Assembly: GCA_963921425.1 (NCBI GenBank)
Contig: OY992834.1
Location: 5,828,001 to 5,892,000 of the forward strand
Source of the DNA: Dryas octopetala
Taxonomy: Eukaryota; Streptophyta; Magnoliopsida; Rosales; Rosaceae
Direction of reading: 5' to 3'
DNA length: 64,000 bases
Shown here: piece by piece, positions 26,014 through 37,189 of the stretch
Position numbering within the stretch: the stretch's first letter is position 1
Layout: every line of letters starts with the position of its first letter
The notes under the pieces: model-generated
What the model saw: only the letters and a program-made list of their open reading frames with translations
Database searches by the model: none
Told to the model about the DNA's origin: nothing
Position numbers and translations under genes: made by a program

Positions 26014-26995
26014 CTACTGCCCGAAGTAAATAGATGCTGCTTTCTTCCCAAGGAAGACATTCGTGAGAACTGACTTCGACTCCAACGATGCCTTGAGCAA
26101 TTTCACACCCTAAAAACAACCAAAACAACAATCGTCATCCTCAATATATATAATTGCAATAGCGTAGATTCTGTCAAATTAGTTTGATTACAAACCCAGA
26201 GAAAATATATATAGTAAATTAAACCTAAATTAAAATGGCATTTTGATATCTTTAAGAAAATTGAAGAAAAAGACATGGTAATCAGGTAAACTAGAATGGA
26301 CAGTTCAGTACCTCATCCATGCCTAGAGAAACCACCTTCTCTTCAAGAGCACCAACATCCGTGACATTGAACCTGTTAAGCATAGCAATACTGGAAATGG
26401 TAGACATAGGCTTCACTTCCAGGTCATCCATCACCATGTACGTAACCACCCCTTTGACATACCCTCCCTCGCCGGCGCCGGAAGTTTCTGTCGTGGTGGT
26501 TGTCGATGGAGGAGCAACATAAGTCCGCTCTGAGTTCATGGTGCACTTGCAGTTTGGACATATGGCTTTAGGGTCGTCGGTATAGTTGGCGCACCGCACA
26601 GTATTGAATTTTCCGAAACCATGACGATCCGTTTCTAAACCTTTCGAACAAGTGTAGATGGCCTCTCTAGCATTTGATTCAATGTTGTTCAACAAAGGAA
26701 GGATGTTGTTGTTAGTTCCAGCAACATCAACTGGTGCTTTGGGTTTGAGCAGGGTGTCTTTGCTCCAATTGGATTGCATGTATCCTTCACTAAGATTTTC
26801 AACGCTTTGGTAGAGTTTGCCGATGCTACCAACCATGCCATCTTTAGAGAGTATCCGAATCACAGTGCTAACTGGCAAAGATAGAAGAGTGAACAAAAAG
26901 TCCACAAAGTCCTTGCCTCCTTCAGCAAACAGAACCTGTTGACGCTTTGTGTCGATTAGCAGCTTCAAACTTACACTACTACTACAGTTTGCCAT
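26014..26995 (-). CDS. DUF674 protein, copy 3 (intact)
   Basis: Exon 1 is 26995-26312 (228 codons) and exon 2 is 26109-26014 (32 codons), joined GAG|GGT, 259 residues; the longest intact copy. The N-terminal block SVSLKLLIDTKRQQVLFAEG precedes KDFVDFLFTLLSLPVSTVIR. The cysteine segment is longer than in the paralogues (IYTCSKG ... VRCANYTDDP ... CPNC), giving four cysteines that could hold a metal. YVKGVVTYMVMDDLEVKP and the exon 2 motif GVKLLKASLESKSVLTNVFL follow, with C-terminus SIYFGQ. Function is unknown. Its downstream flank (25840-26010) is duplicated at 52380-52600 near an orphan second exon. Confidence 0.85.
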
Positions 26996-27094
26996 TGACC
27001 AAGTTCTGAGTTGGAGGAAGATAAGCTAGCAGCACAACTATATATTGAAAACAGAAATAAGACACTTCTAGGCTTCTAGCACATACATAACTTA

Positions 27095-27413
27095 CGTATC
27101 CCAAACTCAGATTTTAAAAGAGTTTAATGAATTTTAAAATTTATAGAATCTATTAAAATTTAAAAAAATTGAGTGGAATTCTCATAAAATTTGTTATGTG
27201 TAAAAAATGCATTAAAATCCATCAAAATCCTTTAAAATCTTTCACTTAATGAAATCCATAACTTTTTGAGGACACCTGAATTTCATTGGAATCCATTAAA
27301 ATCTGAGTTTGGGACAAGTAAATTTCATTGGAATCTATTAAAATCTAAGTTGGGGACACCTAGATTTCATTGAACTTTTAAAATCCAATGAAATCTAAAT
27401 TGGGGACACCCCC
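27095..27413. mobile_element. Possible Tourist/Harbinger-type MITE (319 bp)
   Basis: TTA flanks both sides (27092-27094 and 27414-27416). The ends are CGTATCCCAAACTCAG and CTAAATTGGGGACACCCCC, imperfect inverted repeats. The body repeats the phrase 'TTTCATTGGAATC-ATTAAAATC' several times. A 3-bp TTA target fits PIF/Harbinger. Confidence 0.5.
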
Positions 27414-27520
27414 TTAACCTCTAAGACAATAGAAATAAGACAGTTGGCAATTCCATTGTATACAGAAATAAGACACTCCTATTTAACTAAACTATTTTTT
27501 CTAATTTTTTATTTAACTAA

Positions 27521-27595
27521 ACTTACACTACTACTAGAGTTTGTCATTCACCAATTTGTGAGTTGGAGGATAGGCTAGCAGCACGACTATTGAAA
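27521..27595 (-). pseudogene. Relic of a DUF674 exon 1 start
   Basis: This stretch duplicates the start-codon region of copy 3 (26965-27045), including the ACTACTACTA run and the 'gagttggagga' leader phrase. Coding sequence stops after a dozen codons. Confidence 0.65.
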
Positions 27596-27984
27596 ATATA
27601 AAAGCTTTTTTATATTTTACTCACTTGAAATTTGAATTTAATTTTCCTTTATCTCATATTAACAAAAAAAAAGGTTTTTTTTTTTAAGTCCATTTTTTAA
27701 AATGTACTGTTCATCCGGCCCATATGCTACAGTAAAATACTGTAGCAGCCCACATTTTAAAAACCTTCACTGCTACAGTACGGCGTTACTGTAGCACTAC
27801 AGTGTTTTAAAAATTTTTTTTTTCTTTCTTCTTCTTCTTCATTTCAGTGTCAATTAGTACAAAAAATACAAAAAAAAAAAAACATCATTTAAGTAATTTT
27901 CATTCCATAAACATGTTAAATAATAATCAACATAAAACACAAAAAATCAAGAATGAGTCATCCATAATCTTTTGTGTTTTAATA

Positions 27985-28280
27985 GTAAATATAATTGTTA
28001 CTATCAAATAGTAACAATCACCTATTGCTACTACCTGACAGTAACAATCACATATTGCCACTACCTGACTATAATAATTACTTATTGCTACTGCTAATCA
28101 GGTATTGTTATTGTTTGATAATAATAATCACCTATTACTACTGTATGGCAATAAGAATCACCTATTGCTATTGTCTGGCAGTGGCAATTAGGGATTGCTA
28201 CTACTTGCCAGTGGCAATCAGGTATTGCTAACAATCACCTATTGCTACTGCCTGGAAGTAATAATTAGGTATTGTCCAAT
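27985..28280. repeat. Minisatellite in element B, array 1
   Basis: The same AGTAACAATCACCTATTGCT-type unit as at 23885-24290, about ten irregular copies. Confidence 0.75.
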
Positions 28281-28374
28281 GTTACCTGCAATTCATCCAC
28301 TCAAAATTATGTCTACAAACACCACTTTTTAACGCAGCAACTAAGCATCAACAAACATTTTTAAGGTACCAGTG

Positions 28375-28665
28375 GTGCCATATTAACAACTTATATATTG
28401 TTACTGACAAGTAGTAACAACCATAGCCTCACTTACATATTCTTACTGCTTGTCAGTAACAATCATAGCTCACTCATATATTGTTACTGACAAGTAGTAA
28501 CAACTATAGCATCCACTTACATATTGTTACTAACAAACAGTAACAACCATAGCCTCACTTACATATTGTTATTGCTTGCATAGCCCTCACTTACAATATT
28601 AGCATCACTTATATATTGTTATATTTATCAGTAACAATCATAACAATCATAGCCCCACTCATATG
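28375..28665. repeat. Minisatellite in element B, array 2
   Basis: About four to five irregular copies of a unit of roughly 60 bp built on 'CTTACATATTGTTACTGACA' and 'AGTAACAACCATAGCCTCA'. It also contains the inverted pair TTGTTACT/AGTAACAA. Confidence 0.7.
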
Positions 28666-29626
28666 TTTTAATTTAAAAGAAGATAATGCACCCAACTCTT
28701 CTCAACCCCAAGCATACATTTTAGTATGCTTAAATATTGTAACAAATTAATAATATATTGTGTTCCTGTTGGCAAGCAGTTTAGCAATCAATATAGATAT
28801 ATCAACTTTCACACCAAGTGAGAGAGAACGATTATTGTACATAAAAACTGAAGTAGAAGTTCTACATAAAAAGGTAAAAGCCATAAATTATCTTGTAAAG
28901 AAAGCAACTAGCAATATTATAGCATAAAGAAGTTCAAGGATATTAACAGAAAACATGGTAGGTACTGTCATCTACTCAACAAAGAAATAAATCCCTACTT
29001 TAGCAAACCATTGATCACAAAAGTTATAATATCCTTTAAGTTTTACATTTAGATCAAGATCGATGAAATAACAAAACATAACTCATAGAAGCAGAATAGC
29101 AGATGAAGTGAAGCTGCAACAGAATCGCAGCAGTCCATATAATCAGTCAAAAGATTTCATTGTCTGCATTCATGAAATCATCATAACCATTTAAAGTATT
29201 TGCGCCCAAGAAGCTTCTCAAGGACCTGAACCAAATACCTATTCACCACTCAAACATGTAATCAAATCTAAATAAACCAAAATTAAAAATTCTGCAATCA
29301 AAAGCATAAAAGGAAAACATAAAAATCAAAAGATAGTACAACAGCTTAGTGAATTACTGCAAAGCCTTGTAAATTAGTTGACTAACTGAAAAAACCCATG
29401 ATTCATAAATTAGTCTGGCTCAATCCACACCTTTTTTTCCAAAACCAAGAAAATAAGAATAGGACATTAATTTGGAGGTATTATAACACACTTTATCCAC
29501 ACACAATCATATCCATCATAATATGTGATCCGACGAACAAATAATTAAACTTGAAAAATCAAGCAAATAATTCTCAGAGCAAAAACAGGACCCAAAGTGA
29601 TTTGAATTCACCTTCCTCTAAGCCAA

Positions 29627-29962
29627 TTTTCGCAGCTTAGGAATTTCCTCCATCAATCGAGCCTTGACCCGATGAACCTGTCATTCATGGCAACCGCAAC
29701 AGCCCTATTACTCTTCAACAATGCCATATCCGCTTTCTGAACATTTGAAAAAAATCAAACACGCATTTTCTGAGCAACCAAACAAAAAATGGAAAGAAAG
29801 AGGAACCTGGTGAGCGGCTTGGATCTAGTCCTGGAACTGGGCGTACAGGCGAGCGAAGGCATCGTCGGCGTAGTGGTTGAGCTGGCCCTGCTTCTCGATG
29901 TCGTACTTGTCATATTTCCTGCATACCGTTTCGACTCGGAAGAGGATGTCGATGATGCTCAT
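29627..29962 (-). pseudogene. Captured fragment of a SYP7-type syntaxin gene
   Basis: Minus strand, with the intron retained. Exon 1 (29962-29807) reads MSIIDILFRVETVCRKYDKY, then DDAFARLYAQFQD followed by a TAG (29827-29825), then IQAAHQ before a GT splice site. Exon 2 (about 29737-29627) reads KADMALLKSNRAVAVAMND. It then continues in a shifted frame with RVKARLMEEIPKLRKLA and a stop. This matches the N-terminus of plant SYP71-type Qc-SNAREs. The SNARE motif and membrane anchor are absent. It is cargo of element B and non-functional. Confidence 0.8.
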
Positions 29963-30399
29963 TTTCTTTTCCTCTCAGAGAGAGACAGAATCGATCGTCG
30001 CGAGAACGAGGAGAGAGAAATGGAGAGAGATGGAGAAGGAGACGAACAGAGAGAGACAGATAGAGAAGGAGGGAGATAGAGAAAGAGGGAGACAGAGATC
30101 AAGTGAGAGACGAAGAAGGAAGGAGATAGAGAGAGACGGAGTGACAGACAGATAACGATGGAGACGGAAGTGAGGACCGGGTTGGTATAAATTGGGCTTC
30201 CTTCGAAAATGAAAAAAAGACTTGGGTCTTAAAAGTAGTGAAAGCCCAAAATTAAACTTTATAATCATTTACTTAAAAAAAATTATATCAATTTATCACT
30301 TAAATTAAAAATTTATTATAATCTACTATGACTCATTTTGTCTAAACTATATATTGAAAACAGAAATAAGACCCTTCTAGTTCTAGCACATACCATACC

Positions 30400-30490
30400 T
30401 TAAGTGTGAAGAGAAAGTCCACAAAGTCCTTGCCGGCTTTCGGCAAAAAGTACTTTTGGACGCTTTGTATCAAACAGCACAGCTTGCCAT
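30400..30490 (-). pseudogene. Relic of DUF674 exon 1, 5' end
   Basis: From a start-like ATG at 30490 the minus strand encodes pieces DTKRPKVLFAE and GKDFVDFLFTL in different frames, the DUF674 N-terminal motif with indels. Nothing follows it. Confidence 0.75.
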
Positions 30491-30499
30491 TGACGTAAA

Positions 30500-31440
30500 G
30501 TGTTGGATCGAATATGGCTGCACAGCCTGCACCACAACGTACAATATATGACTGTACTAGTTACTTTTTTTGTTTTTTTGTTTTTTTTTGTTTTACCATG
30601 GACTGTACTAGTTACTTTAAGGAGATTGAAGATCGACCTTTTTTTTTTTAATTACTAATTGGAGTTGATTAATAGGTCTACAATATTGGATAGGAATCAT
30701 AGGATCCTTCGAGTGGGTGCAGAGCCACAAACACCAGGCTATAATTTTGGTTTAGGGGATCGTGTTTAATTTGTTTAAATTTGATTGGACGTGCTGTGGC
30801 TTGTGATCAGTCTTTATCACGTGGCAGGATGACAAGGGTACTGATCGAGTACTTCTGACTGAAGTTTTGGAGGAGAATGCACCCAATCCGAAGCCATACC
30901 CATTACCTTATTAATAGGTTCCAGTGACAAGATGTGTTAGTGTGTACACCTTTTTAGGTAAGGATGCGTTCAATAGCAAATGAGATTTAGCAACTCTTAG
31001 TTCAAATCAAACATACTTTATTACTCTTGAGAATTACCAAAAATAAAATTTGGTCAGAAAATAAATATTGCATGTAACATATATTCATTAACCATTCTAT
31101 AGATTATAGCTAGAGTATATGCTACACAGGATCTAATATTCAGGATAAGTTAATCGTTGCCATTTTATATTTGCAAGATTGCAGTCAAGGGAAATTCCTT
31201 CATAGTAGACTATAGAAAAACTGTGCGTACAACAAATTAACTAGTAGTAGACTAGCTAGTAGTGCAGTACTAATTAATTGAAAATGCACCTATTGGCGCA
31301 CTTGAAGTTGTGGAAAAAAGAACACATTTTAATATTTAATGGTAGAATATATAAATGTAACAAAGTACTTAATTGAAAATTCCACTTCAGAAACAAAACA
31401 AGTAAAATCCATTTAAGGCGCCAAGCAGGTGATGAATTAA
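30500..31440. other. Spacer, upstream-flank-like DNA
   Basis: No gene was seen. The block near 30740-30800 ('caggctataatttt...ggatcgtgtt') resembles 21420-21480 upstream of DUF674 copy 2, so it is probably a duplicated promoter flank. Confidence 0.45.
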
Positions 31441-31483
31441 ACGATGCCTTTATCAATTCCCATATAATGTAGACTATGCAGCT

Positions 31484-32287
31484 TTAATTCTCCCCAAGGA
31501 ATACATTAGTGAGAACCTTATTCGACTTCAGTGATGCCTTTATCAATTCCAAAACCTATATATATAAAAAAGTAAAAAAAACATTAAGCAGGTAAAAATT
31601 AATTACATATTAAGAAAAAAAGGCCAAGGGACATTTGTTATTTGTAAGAGCAAGGGATAGAGAAATTTTGAACCTCATCCTTCGTGACAGAAACCACCTC
31701 CTCTTGAAGCGCACCAAAGTCATTGACATTAAGTTTCTTAATCAAAGCCATACAAGAAATGTTAGACATAGGCTTCACCTCTAAATCATCCATCACTACA
31801 TAAGTAACGACATCTTTAACATAACCACGCTCGCTAGAGGACTCCACCCTAGTTCTCTGTGAAGCCACACAAGGAACCACAGTGGAGATGGCACAATTGC
31901 ACTGAGGACACATGAGTTTGGGATCCTCAGCCACGTACCCACGACAGTGAAAGCAAATGTACACCTTTTTAGGCAGCTGCAGGGATAACAAATGGGGTTC
32001 AGCAACACCAAGTGGTAGCTTCGGTTTGAGTAGGACGTTCCTTTTGATTTTAGCTGCGGCTGCATGTATGTGTCGCTTAGATTTTCAACGCTCTTGTAAA
32101 GTTTGCCCAAGCTGCCCACCATGCCATGACCATTTTTCTTGAGGAGCCTAATGATAGAGCCAATCGGGAAAGCCAGAAGGGTGAAGAGGAAGTCCACAAA
32201 GTCCTTGCTTGCTTCAGCACAGAGGACTCTGTTGCTCTTTGTATCTATTAGGAGCTTCAGACGAAAATTGGAGTTAAACGTTGACAT
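31484..32287 (-). pseudogene. DUF674 copy 4, one frameshift
   Basis: Exon 1 starts at ATG 32287 (MSTFNSNFRLKLLIDTKSNR) and ends GAG at 31674; exon 2 is 31555-31484 (24 codons, VLELIKASLKSNKVLTNVFL). In the first frame the protein reads to LKSK. At an A-run near 32033-32040 the frame shifts by one base, after which NVLLKPKLPLGVAE continues. The copy has the best zinc-ribbon pattern of the array: VYICFHC ... MCPQC. It is otherwise complete, so one base decides between a gene and a pseudogene. A 20-bp piece of exon 2 is repeated at 31441-31460. Confidence 0.75.
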
Positions 32288-32299
32288 ATTATTGCTGTT

Positions 32300-32930
32300 A
32301 ATTTGATGATAAGGAGTAAGAACCTGTGGCTAAAAATTTAGCCTTTTTAAGGATTGAGGAATGAGAATGGACGAAATTACAATGCATGCATGTAGTTTAC
32401 GTTGGGTCCCAAGGACATTAATCTACCTATACCTGCCTGGCTTCCCAATATATTGTTTTGAAAATCGAGCTACTAATTATATATATTTTTTCTATTCCTC
32501 ATTCATTCACATTTTCTTTAAAAAAAAAAAAAAGGAATTTTTCCAGTTCAACAATAGGTTAGTTGTAGCACGTATTAAAATTTTTTTGGATTTATTATTA
32601 ATAAATGATACGAGAGTCTCATAAAAATGATTGTGATCTCTGTTGAGATGGACTGATGGCCGGAGTGGAACCTTTGGGGACGATGATAATATGATATGGT
32701 GTAGCACACTATTGACCAATTGATGGGAAAACATATTACACTTCTACAGTGTACCTCCAAAACTAACATAAATGTAAAACAAAACAATCCCAATTCAGAA
32801 CCAAACTTGCATCGATCTAAGAGAAGCTTATTGGATCAGAATTAATGTCCACTCAGTAACACTTGAAGCTGCAAACTAATACTTTTTTTTTTTGGCCGGG
32901 AAGCTGCAAACTAATACTTCAGTTGAGATA
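32300..32930. other. Spacer with a duplicated DUF674 3' UTR
   Basis: No gene was seen. The part 32750-32830 carries the recurring 3' UTR phrase ('aactaacataaatgtaaaac', 'agagaagctt') seen downstream of several DUF674 copies. Confidence 0.5.
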
Positions 32931-32937
32931 ATTTCAT

Positions 32938-33003
32938 GCTGCTTTCCTCCCAAGAAACACATCCGTGAGTGCTGATTTTGACTCCAATGATGCTTTCACC
33001 AAT
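32938..33003 (-). pseudogene. Orphan DUF674 second exon
   Basis: The minus strand reads LVKASLESKSALTDVFLGRK then AA and a stop, the C-terminal exon of the family. The acceptor and first codons are altered and no first exon is adjacent. Confidence 0.8.
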
Positions 33004-33009
33004 TTACTT

Positions 33010-34080
33010 TTTACCATATTGTCTTGGACTTAATTCTTTTTTGTTTTGAGCTACACTGTCTGGCTTTGTTTGGGCTTGCACTGTTTGTTTGTCTTGATGC
33101 CTTTTTGGGCTAGTTAATGAAACTCTTTTTCAGGCCCTAAAAAGAAAACACAAACGGGCTTATACGGACGCCACACCTCCAATATGTATGATTTTGTACA
33201 AGGCATACACAGTCGTATAATTCAATGAAGCAAAAAAAAAGGTTCGAAACTCAAAATCTCATTTCATTTAAACAGCAAAGAAGCCCTCCAAACTAAGCAT
33301 GTAAAGCAAAACCGTCCCAATTGAAGAACAAACATCTCATAGAAGCTTCAAAATGTCAATTCGGGAGAAGGGGTGCAATCATTCGAGTCTTTACTTTGGG
33401 ATCTATAAATTTCAAAATATAAGGTTTTCCTATTATCATAGGTTGTTCAACTTTATTAGCAGATTCTTTTTTGTAGTTTCGAATCCATTACTTTTTTGCA
33501 GTAATTAATCTTCCGATCGGGATTTTTATTGAAAATAATTAGAAATTTAGGAATTATAAGAAACTTGAGTTGAGATGTTCATGTTGCTGCTTAACATTAA
33601 GAAAGGTTTGGAGCTTAATTTTGGGAATGACTATAAAGCATTACTATTGCAACTAAACCTTTACTTGGTTATTCCTTTCAAATAAACCTTTATTTGGTTA
33701 TGGGCGCTAATTTTGGGAGTATACACCACAATTAATGTTTTACTTCTCCTTCCTTTTCTGTTACTTCAAACACATCACCTAATTTCTCTTCTTCTTAATT
33801 TTCAATGCTTCCAATTTTGTTTTGACATTCATTTTGAAATCCAAAAATAAAATATTGTACGTCAAGGCCACTAGCTAATTAATAGAAGTGATTAAGCAGA
33901 AGTTTTATTGAAATCCAGAAGATCATAAAAGAAAAATATTGAAATCCAAATAGTGAATGTAATCCCAAAAATCAGAAGAAAAAAACAGGAAAAGACAAAC
34001 AAAAAACTAAGTAGAACGTTAAATTAACCAGATCTGCCGAAGCTACTCCAGTCCTCCAACACCCGATATTTGTGAGAACG
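33010..34080. other. Spacer with a further truncated DUF674 3' end
   Basis: The part 33050-33140 resembles the duplicated upstream block at 21960-22040. The part 33290-33360 carries the family 3' UTR phrase with AGAAGCTTC. At 33560-33595 the sequence up to the stop codon of a second exon is present and then breaks off. No intact gene was seen. Confidence 0.5.
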
Positions 34081-34087
34081 TAAAAAT

Positions 34088-35032
34088 CTATGGACAAGTA
34101 GTTGCTGGTTTCTTCCCAAGGAAGACATTTGTGAGAACTGATTTTGACTCCAACGATGCCTTGAGCAATTTCACACCCTAATAAAAGAACCAAAACAACA
34201 ATGATCATTCCCAATACCAATAGCATTCTACCAAATTAGTTTGACTCGCTACAAACCCTGATAATAAATATATTACAATTAAATTTAAAAGAAATTGACA
34301 TTTTTTTATAAATGGTTCATGGCATACTCTGTAATCAGAACATCAAATAGTTTTTCTAACATATATGCTTAGACATGTAAAGTAAACCAGGTTGACAAAC
34401 TAGGTACCTACCTCATTCAAATCTAGAGGAACCACCTTCTCTTCGAGAGAACCAACATCCTTAACATTGAATTGGTTGAGCAGAGCAATACTTGAAATTG
34501 TACACATAGGCTTCACTTCCAGATCATCCATTATCATATATTTAACATCTTTCACATACCCGGAAGTTTCAGCCGTGCAAGACGGTGGAGCAGCATAAGT
34601 CGCTTAGCAAGACATGGTGCGCTCGCAGGATGGACATAAGGCAGTAGGGTCGTCAGCCACATGCGGGTGGATGTAGGTCCCATTCGAACAAACGTACAAC
34701 TCCCTATCAACATTTGATTCCACGTTGGTTAATAAACCAAGGGTATTAGGACCAACTCGTTCTTTGGGCTTCAACACGATATCTTTGTTAAAATTGGGTT
34801 GGATATATGCATCGCTAAGATTTTCAATACTCTCGTAAACTTTGCCTAAGCTACCAACCATGCCATCCTTAGAGAGCAACCTAACGACAGTGCCAACGGG
34901 CAGAGATAGAAGAGTAAAGAGAAAGTCCACAAAGTCTTTGCCTGCTTCAGCAAACAAGACTTTATGCCCTTTTGTATCGACGATGAGCTTCAAACTTAAA
35001 GACCCACTAGGGTTAGGGTTAGAGGTTGCCAT
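34088..35032 (-). pseudogene. DUF674 copy 5, in-frame stop
   Basis: Exon 1 is 35032-34412 (207 codon positions) and exon 2 is 34177-34088 (30 codons), with good splice sites and a GAG|GGT junction. The only defect seen is a TAA at 34606-34604 directly after the cysteine motif (LCPSC ... TMSC), before ATYAAPPSC. The downstream frame DDLEVKPMCTISSIALL and exon 2 remain open. The protein would end at 142 residues without the C-terminal half. It is either a recent pseudogene or a truncated form. Confidence 0.8.
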
Positions 35033-35039
35033 TGATGAG

Positions 35040-36160
35040 GTGACTGTTAATTTGGATAAGAATAACTACGAATACTTACATATATATACACACAACTATG
35101 TATTCTAGGGTTTTTTTTTTTGTCAAAAGGTTTAATAGAGTTAGGAGAGTTGCGTATTCCTATAGCTTGTAGGACTATGATTCTGTAGAATCAATAGTAC
35201 GTTGACTTGTTGAGTATTTTCTTTTGCTCCAAGTAACGCTATATCGATCAGCTAGTATATACGTGTGTGTATATATATATATATCCTTGAATCAATTAAT
35301 TAAGACATAAATTGGAGATTTCCCAAGGGAATATCAAGGGATTAAGTATGAGATATACCTAGCAGTGCTCTTTTATTAAACCCTTGTTTCGTTAATCGTT
35401 AGGGGCCTCATAATAGGGGTTGGCTCAAAAGCATTATACTTGGGCAACCTGTGCTTCGTTATTGGCATTAACTTTGGGTGCATGCTCCACAATGTTTGAG
35501 AATTTTTTTCCTCTAAGTAATTAGATATGAGTAGATTCTCTTGGATCCTGTAAGATATATATTGGAGATTTTCCAAGGATATATATATATATATATTATA
35601 TCACTTATTGTGTTTTTATCAAAAAAATCACTTATTGTGTAATAAAAGTTGGGAAAATAAGTTGGGATCTCTAGTATTATTGAATATTTAATTAGAGAAT
35701 ATCAGGGGATTATATATGAGATACCCGATCTTAAAATAATTGGTTTCAAGGGATTTCTTTATTACAAAATATTAATTAGAAAAAATTTATATATAACAAA
35801 CATTATGCTAAAAGAATTCTTTTATGTTGGGGTTTGTAATTCTAATAGTTGAGAGTATTTACCCTTATACTCAAGTCTACAGTTCAAATCTCCTCTTCTT
35901 CTTGGGCCTCGTAATAACGAAAAAAAAAAAAAAAATTTATGTGAATATTATTCTATCATAACTTATTGAATACACACGGAAAGAAAAAAGCTAAAGTACT
36001 CACAGATGGTCCTCATGATTTGCCTCATTCTTGCGATTTTAATTTTTATAATCAAACAAAATTACTAAGCAAAGTAAAACAGTCTCAATTCGAAAACAAA
36101 CATGCATCTAACAGAAACTTTTAAATGTCTATTCTACTTGAACGTGCAAATTATGTTGAG
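35040..36160. other. Spacer between DUF674 copies 5 and 6
   Basis: AT-rich with several (TA)n runs (35270-35283, 35580-35600). The phrase 'ggagatttcccaagg' is repeated at about 35312 and 35565, and 'atcacttattgtgt' is repeated near 35600-35640. No gene was seen. Confidence 0.45.
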
Positions 36161-36164
36161 ATTT

Positions 36165-37186
36165 TCATGCTTCTTTTTTGATCAGGAAAGCATTTGTGAG
36201 AACTGATTTTGACTCCAATGATGCCTTGAGCAATTTAACACCCTACAAGAAGCCAAACAAAAATGATCAGTAATCGCAATTTGTAAAATGGCAGAAGCAA
36301 TATTATTGTGTCAAATTAGCTTTGTTGATCAAGTGTGTAGAGTAGAAAATTGGCATTATAAATTTCAGCAATTTTTTTTTTAAATTAAATCGATCTAAAA
36401 GACATTGACATTTCGGATTTCTTGAAGCAAATTGAAAGGAAATGACAAGTAATTGATTTATCAAGGCTCAAACCATATATACATAATATTACTAACTGTT
36501 TCGAAAACCCAATTAACGTTTGAGCGAAAATGAAGTACCTCATCCAAACTTAGAGAAACCACCTTCTCTTCAAGAGCACTAAGATCAACCTTGAACCTGT
36601 TGAGGAGAGCTATACAAGAAATGGTAGACATAGGTTTCACTTCCAGATCATCCATTATCATGTACGAAACAACTTCTTTCACATACCCTCTCCCGCTGCT
36701 ACTGCTGGAAGTTTCCGCCGCCTTGGTAGCCAGCCCATCATGATAAGATGTCGCGCGGGACATGGTGCTTTGGCACGACGGACATGTGGCTTTAGGGTCC
36801 TCAGTCACATATAACTGGTTGTGAATAGTCCTATAGTTCGTACAAACGTACATAGTCTTTCTAGTATTTGAATTTGATTCAACGTTGGTTAACAAGCCAA
36901 GGGTATTAGGAACAACTGGTTCTTTGGGTTTCAGCAGGATCTCTTTGTTAAAATTGGGTTGCATATATGTGTCATTAAGATTTTCAATGCTCTCGTAGAG
37001 TTTGCCTAAGCTACCAACCATGCCATCCTTGGAGAGCAACCTAATGATAGTTCCAACAGGCAGAGATAGAAATGTAAAGAGAAAGTCTACAAAGTCCTTA
37101 CCTGCTTCAGCAAACAAGACTCTTTTACCCTTTGCATCAATCAGAAGCTTCAAATTGACAGTACCACCAGAGTTAGAGGTTGCCAT
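36165..37186 (-). CDS. DUF674 protein, copy 6 (intact)
   Basis: Exon 1 is 37186-36539 (216 codons) and exon 2 is 36242-36165 (26 codons), giving 241 residues. The start MATSNSGGTV matches the paralogues; an upstream in-frame ATG at 37306 lies in leader DNA and is rejected. It carries VNLKLLIDAKGKRVLFAEAG, KDFVDFLFTFLSLPVGTIIR, a cysteine segment MYVCTNY ... TCPSC, then YVKEVVSYMIMDDLEVKP and GVKLLKASLESKSVLTNAFL. The last residues (IKKEA) differ from the usual LGKK. Closest in wording to copies 5 and 7, it probably belongs to one sub-branch with them. Confidence 0.85.
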
Positions 37187-37189
37187 TGA

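Larger units (their letters stand above)
27664..30282. mobile_element. Gene-carrying TIR element, copy B
   Basis: The element is about 27673-30274. It starts GGTTTTTTTTTTTAAGTCC and ends ATAATCATTTACTT, like copy A, and is flanked by runs of 8-9 A that may be the target duplication. It shares with copy A the CTACAGTA-rich 5' region, the AGTAACAATCACCTATTGCT minisatellite and the GA-rich subterminal tract. Its cargo is a reversed syntaxin gene fragment. It lacks the 746-bp insertion found in copy A. Confidence 0.65.

Noticed and set aside
29789-30155. Plus-strand E/R-rich frames over the syntaxin fragment
   Set aside because: The minus strand encodes the SYP7 N-terminus with a splice donor, and the GA-rich tract explains the plus-strand frames.
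35270-35283. TATA box for DUF674 copy 5
   Set aside because: It is a simple (TA)n run about 240 bp from the ATG, without the TATAAATA context shared by copies 1, 2 and 9.
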